In this document: positions 17,093-26,271 of the stretch, in pieces
Layout of the letters: the number at the start of each line of letters is the position of its first letter
Position numbering within the stretch: position 1 is the stretch's first letter
DNA from: Deltaproteobacteria bacterium
Lineage (GTDB): Bacteria; Myxococcota_A; UBA9160; UBA4427
DNA: 64,000 nucleotides
Direction of reading: 5' to 3'
Assembly (NCBI GenBank): GCA_029261855.1
Contig: JAJDAN010000043.1
Location: 62,001 to 126,000 of the forward strand
Program-made: the position numbers and the translations under genes
Notes under the pieces: model-generated
Told to the model about the DNA's origin: nothing
Databases searched by the model: none
Seen by the model: the letters and a program-made list of their open reading frames with translations, nothing else

Positions 17093-17491
17093 TTAGGCCG
17101 GGATCTCAGCTCCGTCGGAGTCGTCGACCAGATGAACCAGTGCGTCGATGCTCCGGAGCGCTGCGGAGCCCGCCAGGTACCCTAGGCCGCGATGCACATG
17201 CAGCCTCAGCTCGTCGTGCAGCGTCTCGCGGTCGACTGAGAGCCCGTCCTCAGCACATCTGGTCTTGAGTGCGGCCAAGAGAATGTCCTGGTGTGTTCCG
17301 GCGAAGACGCTCCACGACATCTCTACATTGCTGTCAGAGGGGATCTGCGTACGGGGAGGCTTCGTCTGCTCGGTCAGCGACAGGCAGAACGCCCATCGGC
17401 ACAGGGTGTTCCAGTTCTTGATCCCGGTATGCCGCTTGAGCGTGATGAGCTGACGCTTTCCCTTCTCGGATATCCGCAGGCTGCCAAGCAT
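17093..17491 (-). CDS. dndE: DNA sulfur modification protein DndE
   Basis: 132 residues. The N-terminal signature RISEKGKRQLITLKRHTGI and NWNTLCRWAFCLSL is characteristic of DndE, the small protein that binds nicked DNA and is needed for phosphorothioate insertion. AGGAG precedes the ATG at 17491, and the gene starts 9 bases after dndD ends, so it is the last gene of dndBCDE. The length is usual for the family. The C-terminal DELRLHVHRGLGYL segment is also typical. Confidence 0.93.
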   Translation of the reverse strand: MLGSLRISEKGKRQLITLKRHTGIKNWNTLCRWAFCLSLTEQTKPPRTQIPSDSNVEMSWSVFAGTHQDILLAALKTRCAEDGLSVDRETLHDELRLHVHRGLGYLAGSAALRSIDALVHLVDDSDGAEIPA

Positions 17492-17500
17492 GGTGTGCTC

Positions 17501-19474
17501 CTACCAGAAGTAGCCCGGCTCTACGTGAGTAGACCGAGACTCGGCGTCGTACTTGAGAACGTAGGACCTGCCAACCGCGTGCTCGATCGCAGGGTAGTAG
17601 ATCTGGTTGATCTCCTCGTCTGTTGAGAGCAGGAGAACCTGGTGGCTGGCTCGCGGGAAATACCTCTCTACGAGGTTTGCGCGGTGCTCGGAGTCGAGAC
17701 GTCCGAGTGGCGTGTCGATCACGGTTGGGAGAGGGCGTCCGGATAGACGAGCGAGGCCCCATAGAATTGCTACGGCGAGAAGCTGCCTTTCCCCAGCGGA
17801 GAGCCGGTCGGGCGAGAGGGGTACCCCCGAGTCGTCCCGGAGCGATACGTCGAATGTCTCATGGTCGAGTTCGACCGCGCCGACGAGTCCGGGCTTCCCG
17901 AGAAGCTGCTGCAGGCTGTCGAGGATGAGCGCTGAGATGCGGTCCGAGTTCCGGCTCACGAGAGCTGACGCGAAGGTGTCGAGGATGCCCCGGGTACGGC
18001 GCGAATACTCATGAATCCGGCGGCTCGAGTCGTTAGCGAACCGGGCGGAGACGTCCTTCTCCATTGCGACTCGGCGGCTTCGGGTCGCGTCTTCGAACTC
18101 GCGTCGACTCGCGTGGAGCAGTTGGGTGAGTGCTTCAGTGGCTCCTCTCGCGCGCTCAGCCTCTTGCGCGGCATGCCGCGCGGTGGTTTCCAGCTCTGCG
18201 ACGGCGTCTTCGTGGGGAATCGCCTCGAGGCGACCCTCAACGACCTGAAGCTCCTGCTCGAGGGCGTGAGTTGTCCTCCTCGAGCCTTCGAGACTCTGCC
18301 GAAGGGGAGTGGCTCCCTCCATCAAGAATGCTCTCAGCTCCAGGTGCGCTTGATGCGGCATTTCGAGGAACGTGTCCGTGGCTGCGCGTTCTTGGCGCTT
18401 CAGCCGGTCTTCGTGGAGATACTCGTCAAGCGACCCAAGACCGGAGACTCTTATCGAGTCCGTCTCTTCGAGGAACCTGAGAATCTCCTTGTCCCTTCCC
18501 TCGAGTAGCGCTTGGGTCGCTTCGCTTTCCGCGGCGGCGGCCTCCCGATCGGCTTGCTCTTGCACTCTCCGTAGAAGGGGCTCGACCAAGAGCAGAGGAG
18601 CCGCTCCGGCAGCTAGTTCGACGAGCTGGCCTTTCGACTCCGCGATTCGTCGCATCAAGTCAGCTCGTTCGTGCTCCAGCAACAGTCGCCGAGTAGCGAG
18701 CGAATGCTCCCCGGATGCCTCGAGGAGGTGCCCACTCGCATCCTCCGCGGCCCGCTGGGCTCCGGCTCCTCGTTCCTTTGCCTCGCGAAGCTCGAGCTGG
18801 AGTTCGTCGATTCGGCTCGAGAGCTCCGCGATCTTCGCTTCGAGCTTGTCGAGTTCTTGGCTCTCGGTCGGCGTGTCGAGCTCTTCCAGCTTCGCCTTCT
18901 CAATCATTCGCAGCGACGAGCCCAAGCGCTCGAGCAGGTCTACGCCGAGCAGTGAGGTAATCGCAGTCGTCAGAATTTCTCGAGACGTGGACGGGTCGGC
19001 CAGCTTCTCGATCTTCTCCCCATCGAAAAAGAACAAAGGGGCGATGCCTACGGGCAGGAGCAGCTCGACGTACTCATCCCAGCCGTCTTCCAGTGCCGCG
19101 TCTCTCTGGCCATCGCGGTAGACCGTCAGGGAATCACCGGTGCTCGAAGCGGAGGTCCAGGAGCGGCGAATCGATACCTCGGACTCTTGGCCTTCGTCTC
19201 GCGTTGTAAACTGCAGCTCGACTGCGCTGCTGGCCTCGCCGCGGTGAATGCAGTTCTTGAGGTACTCCTTGTACGCAAGGGAGCCGCGGTTCGAACAGCG
19301 GGCGCGCTTGCCATAGAGGGCGAGCTGTAGCGCGTCGAGCAGGGTTGTCTTGCCGCGTCCATTGAGACCGCCGATCAGAACGACCGGTTTCTTTGGCGAG
19401 GGCGGGGTGAGGACAAGCTCATGCTTGCCTCGGAAGAGACCAAAGTTGTTCAGGGTGATCGCGTCGATGATCAT
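17501..19474 (-). CDS. dndD: DNA sulfur modification protein DndD (SMC/Rad50-like ATPase)
   Basis: 657 residues. Walker A GLNGRGKTTLLDALQLAL (about 35-52) and the ABC signature with Walker B, LSAGERQLLAVAILWGLA and TVIDTPLGRLD (about 560-605), flank a long coiled coil rich in Glu, Arg and Ala. This is the SMC/Rad50 layout of DndD, the ATPase that works with DndC and DndE on the DNA backbone. Its ATG overlaps the dndC stop by one base, so expression is coupled. Nothing appears truncated. Confidence 0.95.
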   Translation of the reverse strand: MIIDAITLNNFGLFRGKHELVLTPPSPKKPVVLIGGLNGRGKTTLLDALQLALYGKRARCSNRGSLAYKEYLKNCIHRGEASSAVELQFTTRDEGQESEVSIRRSWTSASSTGDSLTVYRDGQRDAALEDGWDEYVELLLPVGIAPLFFFDGEKIEKLADPSTSREILTTAITSLLGVDLLERLGSSLRMIEKAKLEELDTPTESQELDKLEAKIAELSSRIDELQLELREAKERGAGAQRAAEDASGHLLEASGEHSLATRRLLLEHERADLMRRIAESKGQLVELAAGAAPLLLVEPLLRRVQEQADREAAAAESEATQALLEGRDKEILRFLEETDSIRVSGLGSLDEYLHEDRLKRQERAATDTFLEMPHQAHLELRAFLMEGATPLRQSLEGSRRTTHALEQELQVVEGRLEAIPHEDAVAELETTARHAAQEAERARGATEALTQLLHASRREFEDATRSRRVAMEKDVSARFANDSSRRIHEYSRRTRGILDTFASALVSRNSDRISALILDSLQQLLGKPGLVGAVELDHETFDVSLRDDSGVPLSPDRLSAGERQLLAVAILWGLARLSGRPLPTVIDTPLGRLDSEHRANLVERYFPRASHQVLLLSTDEEINQIYYPAIEHAVGRSYVLKYDAESRSTHVEPGYFW

Positions 19475-21003
19475 CAGTCCACGACCTCATCGAGGTGCTG
19501 CGGGGGAAGTGGTCGGATATGTGGGTCACTGGCCGCATAGTCCTCGGCTGAGGTCTCGAGGTCGAGCGAGAGTTGCAGTGCGCGGTTCGTCGCATCTTCC
19601 TCGTCGTCGTAGAAGCTCTTCGAGATCGTCTTCTCGATCTTGTCGAACAGGCCCGCACGACGAACGGCAGTGCGGTAGCCGTGCTCAACCGCGATGAGGT
19701 TCCGGGCCAGTTCGAACTGAAGCTCGTTCTCACCACAGAGCGATCGAAGGAGCTCCAGGTCGTCGTGTCCGAAAGGAAGGCTGTCCGTCATCCGAGCATC
19801 GGGGAACGCCTCGCCCGTGGCGTCTTCGTAGATTCGTGGGAGCGAATCTTCGATCTCGTGCTTGTCTACGACCCAGATGCGCCGAATTTCGCGGAGCTCA
19901 TCGAGAGTGACTAGCAGGATGTCTCGTACATCCCTCGGCCCGTTCTTGCGAATCCACGTCTGCGCCTGGAGAAGTTCGCCAAGCCACTCTTCGCGGATCT
20001 GTTGCTTGTAAGGTCCGGGAACTGTCTTGCCATTGAAGATCTGGACGCGGCCGTGCATGCGGCGGAAGTCACGCTGACCTCGGCCGTCCGAGACCGCGAA
20101 CTTGTCGCGGAATGCAAGAAGGGGGCGCATCCACGACTTCTCGTCGTCATTCTGGATCATTGCTGCCATCGACTTGTCCTTGTCCACGAGCGTGCAGACC
20201 CAGCAACCGAATCGACTACTGCCGCAGCTCGGTGTGGTCGTATCAACCACGAGCGGGCACTCGCCGTCCGCCGATGCGCCCTGGTACATCGTCAGAAGAT
20301 CCTTGTTCCGGTAGCCCCAGGGGTTCTTGTACTGCATGAGGAACAGCCAGACATCGTCGTTCGTCCAGTCTTCAACCGGCGCGTAGATGAGGCAGTTGTC
20401 GAGACTCGGATTCGGGCTGAGCTTGTCTCGCGTCCTTTCCCTTTCCGTCTTCTCCATCGCGCGCTTGCGCAGGTTGCTCTCGGCCTTTCTGGTGCCCAGC
20501 GCCACAATGACTTCGCCGTTCTTCTGTACCTGGCGCTTAATGAACTCGTTGGACGGTTCGATCTTCATCCGCTCGGTGCACCATCTGAACTTGCGGTGGG
20601 GCGCTGGATAACCCCTGCCCAGGAGGTTCACCCAAAAGGTCCTCTCGGTTCGAGGGATGAGCTTGTGGGTCTCGAAGGGCACTTTTTGGTTCCGAGATTC
20701 CTTGTCCATTCGGGCCAGAGAGGCGTCTACCCAGGCAGAGACGACCGGATTCTCGACCAGCGTGTCGGTGGTAATCACGTGCACCTGCTTCTTTCGCTGT
20801 TCCGGGGGCAAGCCAGCGATCGCCATCCAGATCAGCTGCAGAGTCGCAGTCGAATCCTTGCCCCCGCTGTAGCCCACGATCCAAGGCAGCGAGTCGGACA
20901 GGTAGATCGCCCGGATCTCTTCGAGATGCGCCTCGATGGAAGCCTTGATGCCGTGATCGCTGAACGCTGAGTTCCGGTTCGCCACCTTCCCCTTAGTTGC
21001 CAT
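19474..21003 (-). CDS. dndC: DNA sulfur modification protein DndC (PAPS reductase-like)
   Basis: 509 residues. The PP-loop YSGGKDSTATLQ (about 45-56) marks an ATP pyrophosphatase of the PAPS-reductase superfamily. The Cys-containing segment SCGSSRFGCWVCTLV (about 275) fits the Fe-S cluster site of DndC. WCTERMKIEP and ALGTRKAESN are other family signatures. DndC activates the DNA backbone with ATP and receives sulfur from DndA. It overlaps dndB at the 5' side by 11 bases and dndD at the 3' side, within the dndBCDE operon. Confidence 0.95.
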   Translation of the reverse strand: MATKGKVANRNSAFSDHGIKASIEAHLEEIRAIYLSDSLPWIVGYSGGKDSTATLQLIWMAIAGLPPEQRKKQVHVITTDTLVENPVVSAWVDASLARMDKESRNQKVPFETHKLIPRTERTFWVNLLGRGYPAPHRKFRWCTERMKIEPSNEFIKRQVQKNGEVIVALGTRKAESNLRKRAMEKTERERTRDKLSPNPSLDNCLIYAPVEDWTNDDVWLFLMQYKNPWGYRNKDLLTMYQGASADGECPLVVDTTTPSCGSSRFGCWVCTLVDKDKSMAAMIQNDDEKSWMRPLLAFRDKFAVSDGRGQRDFRRMHGRVQIFNGKTVPGPYKQQIREEWLGELLQAQTWIRKNGPRDVRDILLVTLDELREIRRIWVVDKHEIEDSLPRIYEDATGEAFPDARMTDSLPFGHDDLELLRSLCGENELQFELARNLIAVEHGYRTAVRRAGLFDKIEKTISKSFYDDEEDATNRALQLSLDLETSAEDYAASDPHIRPLPPQHLDEVVD

Positions 21004-22090
21004 TCCCGCCCTTCTGGAAGTTCGCTTCCGCGTCTTCCTCTTCCGGAGTCAGCGCGACTCCCAGGTGCTGCTTTAGGATGTTCGTCGTGAGCATCACGCT
21101 TGTGGTGGACTTGGAGACACGGCCGCCAAGAATGGCCCGCCCTTCCCAAAAGGTGTCGTTGCTTCGGGACCAGTCGACGGTCTGGAGTTTGGTCAGCTTC
21201 TTCTTCCATGTCTTGCGATTGCGCTTGAGGAGCGTGTTGCCAACTCTCCCGATGGCTTGCAGCACGACGCCGTGCGAGCACATGTAGTCGCGCCGAATCT
21301 CTGCAGCCTGCATCTTGCCTTCGCGGACGTGCTTCCACTCGGGGAAGTGCGTGGCGACTTCTTCCCAGTACTCAGCTGCGACGTCAGCATAGTCGTCGAG
21401 TGTCTCGAGCTCGATGCCATCGACGAGGACAGTCGTCGCCCCGTAGAGCGCGCTCAGCGTGAAGAGCTTCCGGGAGCGCAGGGACAGGGTGCTCTTTTCG
21501 AGCTCAACGACATCTCGGAATGCAGGCGCGCGGAAGACAACGAGCTTGGTGAGTCGGGCCATCTCATCGCGCTGGTCGTATAGGACACCAATCGACTTGG
21601 ACGGGCGGATGGCGTGACGATTCAGATCAGCAAACATCTGCTGGCAGCGCTCGAGCCCGAGGTCGATGAAGAACACGACCGCGATACTCTCGTCAGCCAG
21701 GTCGGGGTTTTCGCGAAGAGCCATCTCGATGGCGGCTCGGCGGTGCTGACCATCGTTTATGATGAACCGGGAGGACATGGGGATGTGGAGCGCTCCGAGT
21801 CGCTTTCCATCAGGGCCAGACCCGGACGGCTCGAACCGCACATCTCCATCGACCGATGCCGTGATCGCCGAGAAGACGTAGTCGTCACGGTTGTTCAGGA
21901 TGTACTCGGCGATCTCGGGGAGACGCCCCTTATTCAGCGAACGCTGAGCCCGAATCTCGGGGACGAGTTCGTCCTCGTCGAACAGGAACATCTTTGGAAT
22001 GAGCCGCAGAGGGCACATCGAGACGTAGTATTCTCGACGAGCTTGGACGCCTCGGATCGCAGGGAATACGTACTCGAACGCCGTATCCAT
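20993..22090 (-). CDS. dndB: DNA sulfur modification protein DndB (DGQHR domain)
   Basis: 365 residues from ATG 22090; an upstream ATG at 22138 would add 16 Pro/Arg-rich residues and is disfavoured. The DndB signature is clear: FEYVFPAIRGVQ at the N-terminus, MCPLRLIPKMFLF, and the DGQHR box NDGQHRRAAIEMAL (about 112-125), followed by FADLNRHAIRPSKS. DndB proteins repress or tune the dnd operon and affect modification frequency. An inverted repeat lies 55 bases upstream, between this gene and dndA. First gene of the minus-strand operon dndBCDE. Confidence 0.94.
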   Translation of the reverse strand: MDTAFEYVFPAIRGVQARREYYVSMCPLRLIPKMFLFDEDELVPEIRAQRSLNKGRLPEIAEYILNNRDDYVFSAITASVDGDVRFEPSGSGPDGKRLGALHIPMSSRFIINDGQHRRAAIEMALRENPDLADESIAVVFFIDLGLERCQQMFADLNRHAIRPSKSIGVLYDQRDEMARLTKLVVFRAPAFRDVVELEKSTLSLRSRKLFTLSALYGATTVLVDGIELETLDDYADVAAEYWEEVATHFPEWKHVREGKMQAAEIRRDYMCSHGVVLQAIGRVGNTLLKRNRKTWKKKLTKLQTVDWSRSNDTFWEGRAILGGRVSKSTTSVMLTTNILKQHLGVALTPEEEDAEANFQKGGNGN

Positions 22091-22144
22091 TGGGAAACGC
22101 TCCGGAAATTGTCTCGGGCGGGGCGACGGAGGCAGCATAGTGTG

Positions 22145-22168
22145 TGTATGTTAAAAAGTAAACATACA
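22145..22168. promoter_or_regulatory. inverted repeat, candidate dnd operator
   Basis: TGTATGTT and AACATACA form a perfect 8-base inverted repeat with an 8-base A-rich spacer. It lies in the 131-base gap between the divergent dndB (22090) and dndA (22222) starts, and is the only AT-rich block there. The TATG...CATA core spaced by 12 bases resembles the TACG-N10-CGTA type of site described for DndB-family repressors in enterobacteria; equivalence is my inference. It could instead be the site of another regulator or simply part of the promoters. Confidence 0.6.
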
Positions 22169-22221
22169 ATTCGCCGCGCTGGAAGAGTTTCTTGGGGTGC
22201 CCTTTGGGAGAACGCCGGTTG

Positions 22222-23343
22222 ATGCCGACCTACCTCGACTGCAACGCGACGTCGCCGCTGGAGCCGGCTGTTCGGGCGCTGATGCTCGAGTGGTTCTCTC
22301 GGCCTGCAAACGCGGGGAGCCGTACCCACGATTACGGTGCTGCGGCCAAGCGCGCAGTCGTCGCGGCGAGACGGCAGGTCGCCGAGGTTGTCCAGGCGGA
22401 GCCCGACGAGGTTGTGTTTGTCAGCGGGGCGACAGAAGCGAACAATCTTGCGATCCGTGGTCTAGCCGTAGAGGCAAGCGAGCGCCGCCACGTGATCACG
22501 ACTCGAATTGAGCACAAGGCAGTTCTGGAACCGGTGGAGCACTTGGGCGCTTCCGGGTTCGACGTTACGTACCTCGACTCAACCTCCGGCGGATGGGTTG
22601 ATCCCGCAGCGCTCGAGGGCGCGCTCAGACCAGACACCTTGTTGGTGTCGGTCATGCATGTCAACAACGAGACGGGAGTCGCGCAACCGATTGACCGCAT
22701 CGCCGAGGTACTCGAAGGCCACGATGCCTACCTGCACGTAGACGCCGCCCAAGGCTTCGGGAAGCGAGTGGCAGACCTGAGGAACCCGCGAATTGACTTG
22801 ACCTCCATTAGTGGTCACAAGATCTACGGGCCCCAGGGAGTCGGAGCCTTGATCACCCGGAGACGTGGCTATGACCGCCCCCCGCTCAGGCCTCTAGCGC
22901 TCGGTGGCGGCCAGGAGTACGGCCTCAGGCCCGGAACCTTGCCTGTGGCGGCCATCGCAGGTCTTGGCCTGGCTGCCGAGCTGGCTCTCCGAGAATCGGA
23001 GAAGCGCACAGCCGTATGCCGTGAACAGAAGGAGCGGCTCCTCAAGGCTCTCGCGCCATTGGGCATCCGGCTACACGGTGATCAGGAGCGTGTGTTGCCG
23101 CATGTGGTGAACTTCTCGGTCGAGGGTCTTGATGGTGAGGCTGCAATCGTCGGCCTGAAGGGTCTGGTCGCGATCTCCAACGGGTCGGCATGCACTTCGC
23201 AGAGCTACACACCAAGTCACGTGCTTACCGCGATGGGGCTGCCAGAGGAGGCTGTTGAGGGCGCTCTGCGGGTGTCCTGGTGCCATATGACCGGAGAGGT
23301 CGACTGGGACGCCGTTGCGGAGCGAATTCGGGAGCTTCGCTAG
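22222..23343 (+). CDS. dndA: cysteine desulfurase DndA
   Basis: 373 residues from ATG 22222, with GGGAG about 11 bases upstream; the TTG at 22192 would add 10 atypical residues. PTYLDCNATSPLEP is the family N-terminus, SISGHKIYGPQGVG holds the PLP Lys (about 199) and SNGSACTSQSYTPSHV the catalytic Cys (about 323). It frees sulfur from L-cysteine for DndC. It is divergent from dndBCDE, and its TAG stop shares a CTAG with the stop of the convergent methyltransferase. A housekeeping IscS is possible by sequence, but the location makes DndA most likely. Confidence 0.93.
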   Translation: MPTYLDCNATSPLEPAVRALMLEWFSRPANAGSRTHDYGAAAKRAVVAARRQVAEVVQAEPDEVVFVSGATEANNLAIRGLAVEASERRHVITTRIEHKAVLEPVEHLGASGFDVTYLDSTSGGWVDPAALEGALRPDTLLVSVMHVNNETGVAQPIDRIAEVLEGHDAYLHVDAAQGFGKRVADLRNPRIDLTSISGHKIYGPQGVGALITRRRGYDRPPLRPLALGGGQEYGLRPGTLPVAAIAGLGLAAELALRESEKRTAVCREQKERLLKALAPLGIRLHGDQERVLPHVVNFSVEGLDGEAAIVGLKGLVAISNGSACTSQSYTPSHVLTAMGLPEEAVEGALRVSWCHMTGEVDWDAVAERIRELR

Positions 23344-25712
23344 ACAGCCTTGAACGTTCCTGCGCCGACCTTCTCGATCGCGTGGGGCCCGGCGGAGCGG
23401 AGATGCTTCCCGATTGTCGAGCTGATTACGCCCTTGGGATCCTTTGCCTTGAACTCGAACAGGCCTTCTCGCGAAATCGCCTTGTGAATCTCTACCGCGG
23501 ACAGCGGGCGGTCGCTCTTGGCGAGTACCGCATTGATGGCTTCCAGGATCGTCATTCCCAAGGCACTCCCTGTTTCCGTGTTTAGTGAGCGGCTAGCGAC
23601 TGCCGCTGCTGGCCCGTCGCTGACTTCTCGCAGCAGGTGATCGTAGCTCGATTCCGGTTTCGTAGGCGTGCGCCTCGGCTCAGATTTGTTGGTCAGCTGG
23701 AAGCCCCGAATCTGCAGCCCGCGCACTTCGAGGAGCGCCTCGAGCTCGCTGGCGCTTGGACCGTGATCATCCGGCTCGAGGTCGAGGACCTCCCCAAGCG
23801 CCCGGTCGAAGAGCAGCTGTTCCTCTCGCTTCGGGAACCCCTCCGGCAGATACCGACCCTTGTCGTACAGCGGTTTCGGCTCGTATTCGCCTTCGTACAC
23901 GTAGACATCGTAGTCCGCCTCGCCCAAGAGGATCTTCGTCCTCTCGAGCAGCAGGGGGACCGGGCGGCCTTCGAAGTCGTCGTACTTCATCAGGCTCACC
24001 TTGTTCGACGTGATGTGAATCTTGATGAGATCTGCTTGGTCGAGATCGCCATAGATGCGTGACGCGCATTCAAGATAGACGCGCAGTGCCGCGCCGAGCT
24101 GCGAGCGAGCGGAGCTGTGTATGGTCAACGAGTGCTGACCATCCAGGAAGCCAAGGCCCTGCTCGGCCGCCTGGCGACAGGCGTTGAAGACAACCTCGGG
24201 CGACCCAGTCGAGAAGAGCAAGCTCTTCGCTTTCTCGCTGGCGACCGCATACGAACCCCAGAAGCTCCGGACGTCTCGCTGGACTGCCTCGGGCAGCTTG
24301 TTCATCGAATGCCGGCGTTCGAAGAGATTGAGCGCCAGGTAGACGAGACGGTCGGTGCCTCGCGCTTCTCGGGCTGCAACGACGGCTTCTTCGCCGAACT
24401 GCTCTGCGCAGCGTCTGTAGACGGTCTTGGGGGTGCCGACCAGCTCTCGTAGCTCGACGGCGCGAGTAAACTCATCCAGTTCCGGGATCCGCCCGAGGTC
24501 CTCGCACCGCTCCCAGAACTCGCCGATCAGTTCGCGATGAGTGTGCCACTTGGTGGGCTTCGGAGGCCGCTGAACTGGAGGCCGGCGTCGTAGCGGCCGG
24601 GCAAGACGGGTCGTTGGAGGCCGGGAAAGCTGTCGCTTCGCGAGAAACGATTGCTCTTCGTGCTCTGCCTTGAACACGAAAAAGACCCCGGGTGCAATCG
24701 CGACGGGTTCTTGGCCAATGGTTTCCGCGATGTACTGCCGGAGCTCATTCTGACGGAAGTACTTCTGGAACGTTCCCCGTCGAGTGACGACGCCATCGCG
24801 ATATAGACGAAAGCGCTCATAGCTAGATCGACCACTGAGCATGACAGCTACCGCGAGGAGCTTTTTCGTGAGCCTCCAGGCACTTCGCAGTGCCTCATCG
24901 CGCTCGTTCAGATCTTCGATGACGTTGAGCACGAAGCCGAGGTTCACGAGATCCGCTTCGAGCCGCGAGTTCTCGGCGGCGAAGTGCGGGTCCCAACCTC
25001 GTGCTTCGAGCTCACGGTTCTGAAGTGCTCGGACGTCATCGCCGCGGCCGCAGCCGTAGTCGAAGACGCTGTAGCCTCCATTGAGGTACCCGTGCTTCCA
25101 CAGCTGTTGCATCGGTGCAGACAGCGAGTAGCGGACGAGCGCGGTCCTGTGACGAGCAATCTCGACGTCATCCTGGGCAGGGAGCCGGTCTGTCTCCGCC
25201 AGCTCGTTGCCGCGCACGACCAGGCCGACCCGCGCTAGCTTGGCTCTCCAGCCGTCCGCGTGACCGATGTCGCGGATGTCTTCGAGAAGCCCGGCCTCCT
25301 CGGCAGCGTGCGTCAGCCGGCGAAACTCTGGCCACATCGGATGCTCTCGCGGAAGCAACGCCTCTTTTCGGTGCAGAACCGGCGGGTTCGAGGCTGCGGA
25401 ATAGGATCTCGTCGTCGAGCTCTGGGCCGCCAGATCGACCGTCCAGCTTCGCTGCAGAACGGGAAAGCCGTCTTCGAAGAACGACGGATAGTTCAGGAGA
25501 GAAACGCGTGGGTGACCTACCTCGAACTTGACGACGTTGAAGTCTTCCGGGGAAGCACCGGCAAGTTCAGCCGCCTGATCGACTAGATGGCTGTACTCCT
25601 CGGGCAGTACCGATAGGGCGCACGTGTGCAGGTAGCGAGCATTGGGTAGCGTCTTGCCCAGGGGGAGTTCGGATACGAGCTCGGGGTACTCGGCGATTTG
25701 GAGACTGTGCAT
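23340..25712 (-). CDS. DNA phosphorothioation-associated methyltransferase with C-terminal HARE-HTH
   Basis: 790 residues. The N-terminal part (ATARYLHTCALSVLPEEY-like region) leads to SAM motif I VFDYGCGRGDDVRAL (about 212-226) and GFVLNVIEDLNERDEAL, the signature of the putative methyltransferases that occur with dnd genes. A long central region of unknown fold follows (CASRIYGDLDQADLIKIH, EYEPKPLYDKGRYLPEG). The last 70 residues (MTILEAINAVL, LSAVEIHKAISREGLFEF, GVISSTIGKHL) look like a HARE-HTH domain, found in restriction-linked and chromatin proteins and thought to read modified DNA. It may methylate DNA at or near PT sites. It starts back-to-back with the M15-like gene and ends in the dndA stop. 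Confidence 0.85.
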   Translation of the reverse strand: MHSLQIAEYPELVSELPLGKTLPNARYLHTCALSVLPEEYSHLVDQAAELAGASPEDFNVVKFEVGHPRVSLLNYPSFFEDGFPVLQRSWTVDLAAQSSTTRSYSAASNPPVLHRKEALLPREHPMWPEFRRLTHAAEEAGLLEDIRDIGHADGWRAKLARVGLVVRGNELAETDRLPAQDDVEIARHRTALVRYSLSAPMQQLWKHGYLNGGYSVFDYGCGRGDDVRALQNRELEARGWDPHFAAENSRLEADLVNLGFVLNVIEDLNERDEALRSAWRLTKKLLAVAVMLSGRSSYERFRLYRDGVVTRRGTFQKYFRQNELRQYIAETIGQEPVAIAPGVFFVFKAEHEEQSFLAKRQLSRPPTTRLARPLRRRPPVQRPPKPTKWHTHRELIGEFWERCEDLGRIPELDEFTRAVELRELVGTPKTVYRRCAEQFGEEAVVAAREARGTDRLVYLALNLFERRHSMNKLPEAVQRDVRSFWGSYAVASEKAKSLLFSTGSPEVVFNACRQAAEQGLGFLDGQHSLTIHSSARSQLGAALRVYLECASRIYGDLDQADLIKIHITSNKVSLMKYDDFEGRPVPLLLERTKILLGEADYDVYVYEGEYEPKPLYDKGRYLPEGFPKREEQLLFDRALGEVLDLEPDDHGPSASELEALLEVRGLQIRGFQLTNKSEPRRTPTKPESSYDHLLREVSDGPAAAVASRSLNTETGSALGMTILEAINAVLAKSDRPLSAVEIHKAISREGLFEFKAKDPKGVISSTIGKHLRSAGPHAIEKVGAGTFKAV

Positions 25713-26271
25713 GGCCCTCGATCTCGACGCACGCTGCGGACGCTACCTGACCTTCCGCGACCTGATCGAGTGTGGCGAAAGCTGGCACCAATCAGCGGCC
25801 GCCGGTAGCCCGATCGACAATCGCCCGCGCCAGGCTGAGTCGATCGATGTGCTGGTTCTCCTTTGTGAGACCATCCTGGATCCTGTGATCGAGGCTTTCG
25901 GAAGGATTTCACTGACTTACGGCCTCGCTACGGCAAGCTTGTCACTTGCTGCAGGGCGCAGTTCGGGTGGCGTCGCCCCGAAGTTGGACCAACACGCTGC
26001 CCATGAGCTGAATCAGCGCGGGCGGCGCGTTTGCGCTCGAGACGGGGCCGCCGCTGACTTCCGCATCGAACATGCCTCATCCCTCGCAGTGGCGAGGTGG
26101 GTGGTCGAGAACACGGCCTTTGATCGCCTCTACTACTACGGTCCGGATCGGCCGCTTCACGTGAGCGCCGCGAGCGAGCCGCTGGGTCAGATCGTGCGGC
26201 TTACGCCGCGCGGCGCTCGGAAGCGGATGCCGCAGGTTGTTTCCGAGGAGGTCTTTCTTGGCCAAGACTGA
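25711..26271 (+). CDS. peptidase M15-like protein of the dnd locus
   Basis: 186 residues from ATG 25711, which overlaps the start codon of the opposite methyltransferase (CATG). The start YLTFRDLIECGESWHQ and the middle (ISLTYGLATASL, QHAAHELN, GAAADFRI) and end (FDRLYYYGPDRPLHVSAA) follow the plan of M15A D-Ala-D-Ala carboxypeptidase-like proteins, whose zinc is held by His-Asp-His. The first His to Asp spacing is longer than usual, so an enzyme is not certain. There is no signal peptide, so a cell-wall role is unlikely. The next gene starts inside its 3' end, suggesting a two-gene operon with the PT-dependent nuclease. Confidence 0.62.
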   Translation: MALDLDARCGRYLTFRDLIECGESWHQSAAAGSPIDNRPRQAESIDVLVLLCETILDPVIEAFGRISLTYGLATASLSLAAGRSSGGVAPKLDQHAAHELNQRGRRVCARDGAAADFRIEHASSLAVARWVVENTAFDRLYYYGPDRPLHVSAASEPLGQIVRLTPRGARKRMPQVVSEEVFLGQD

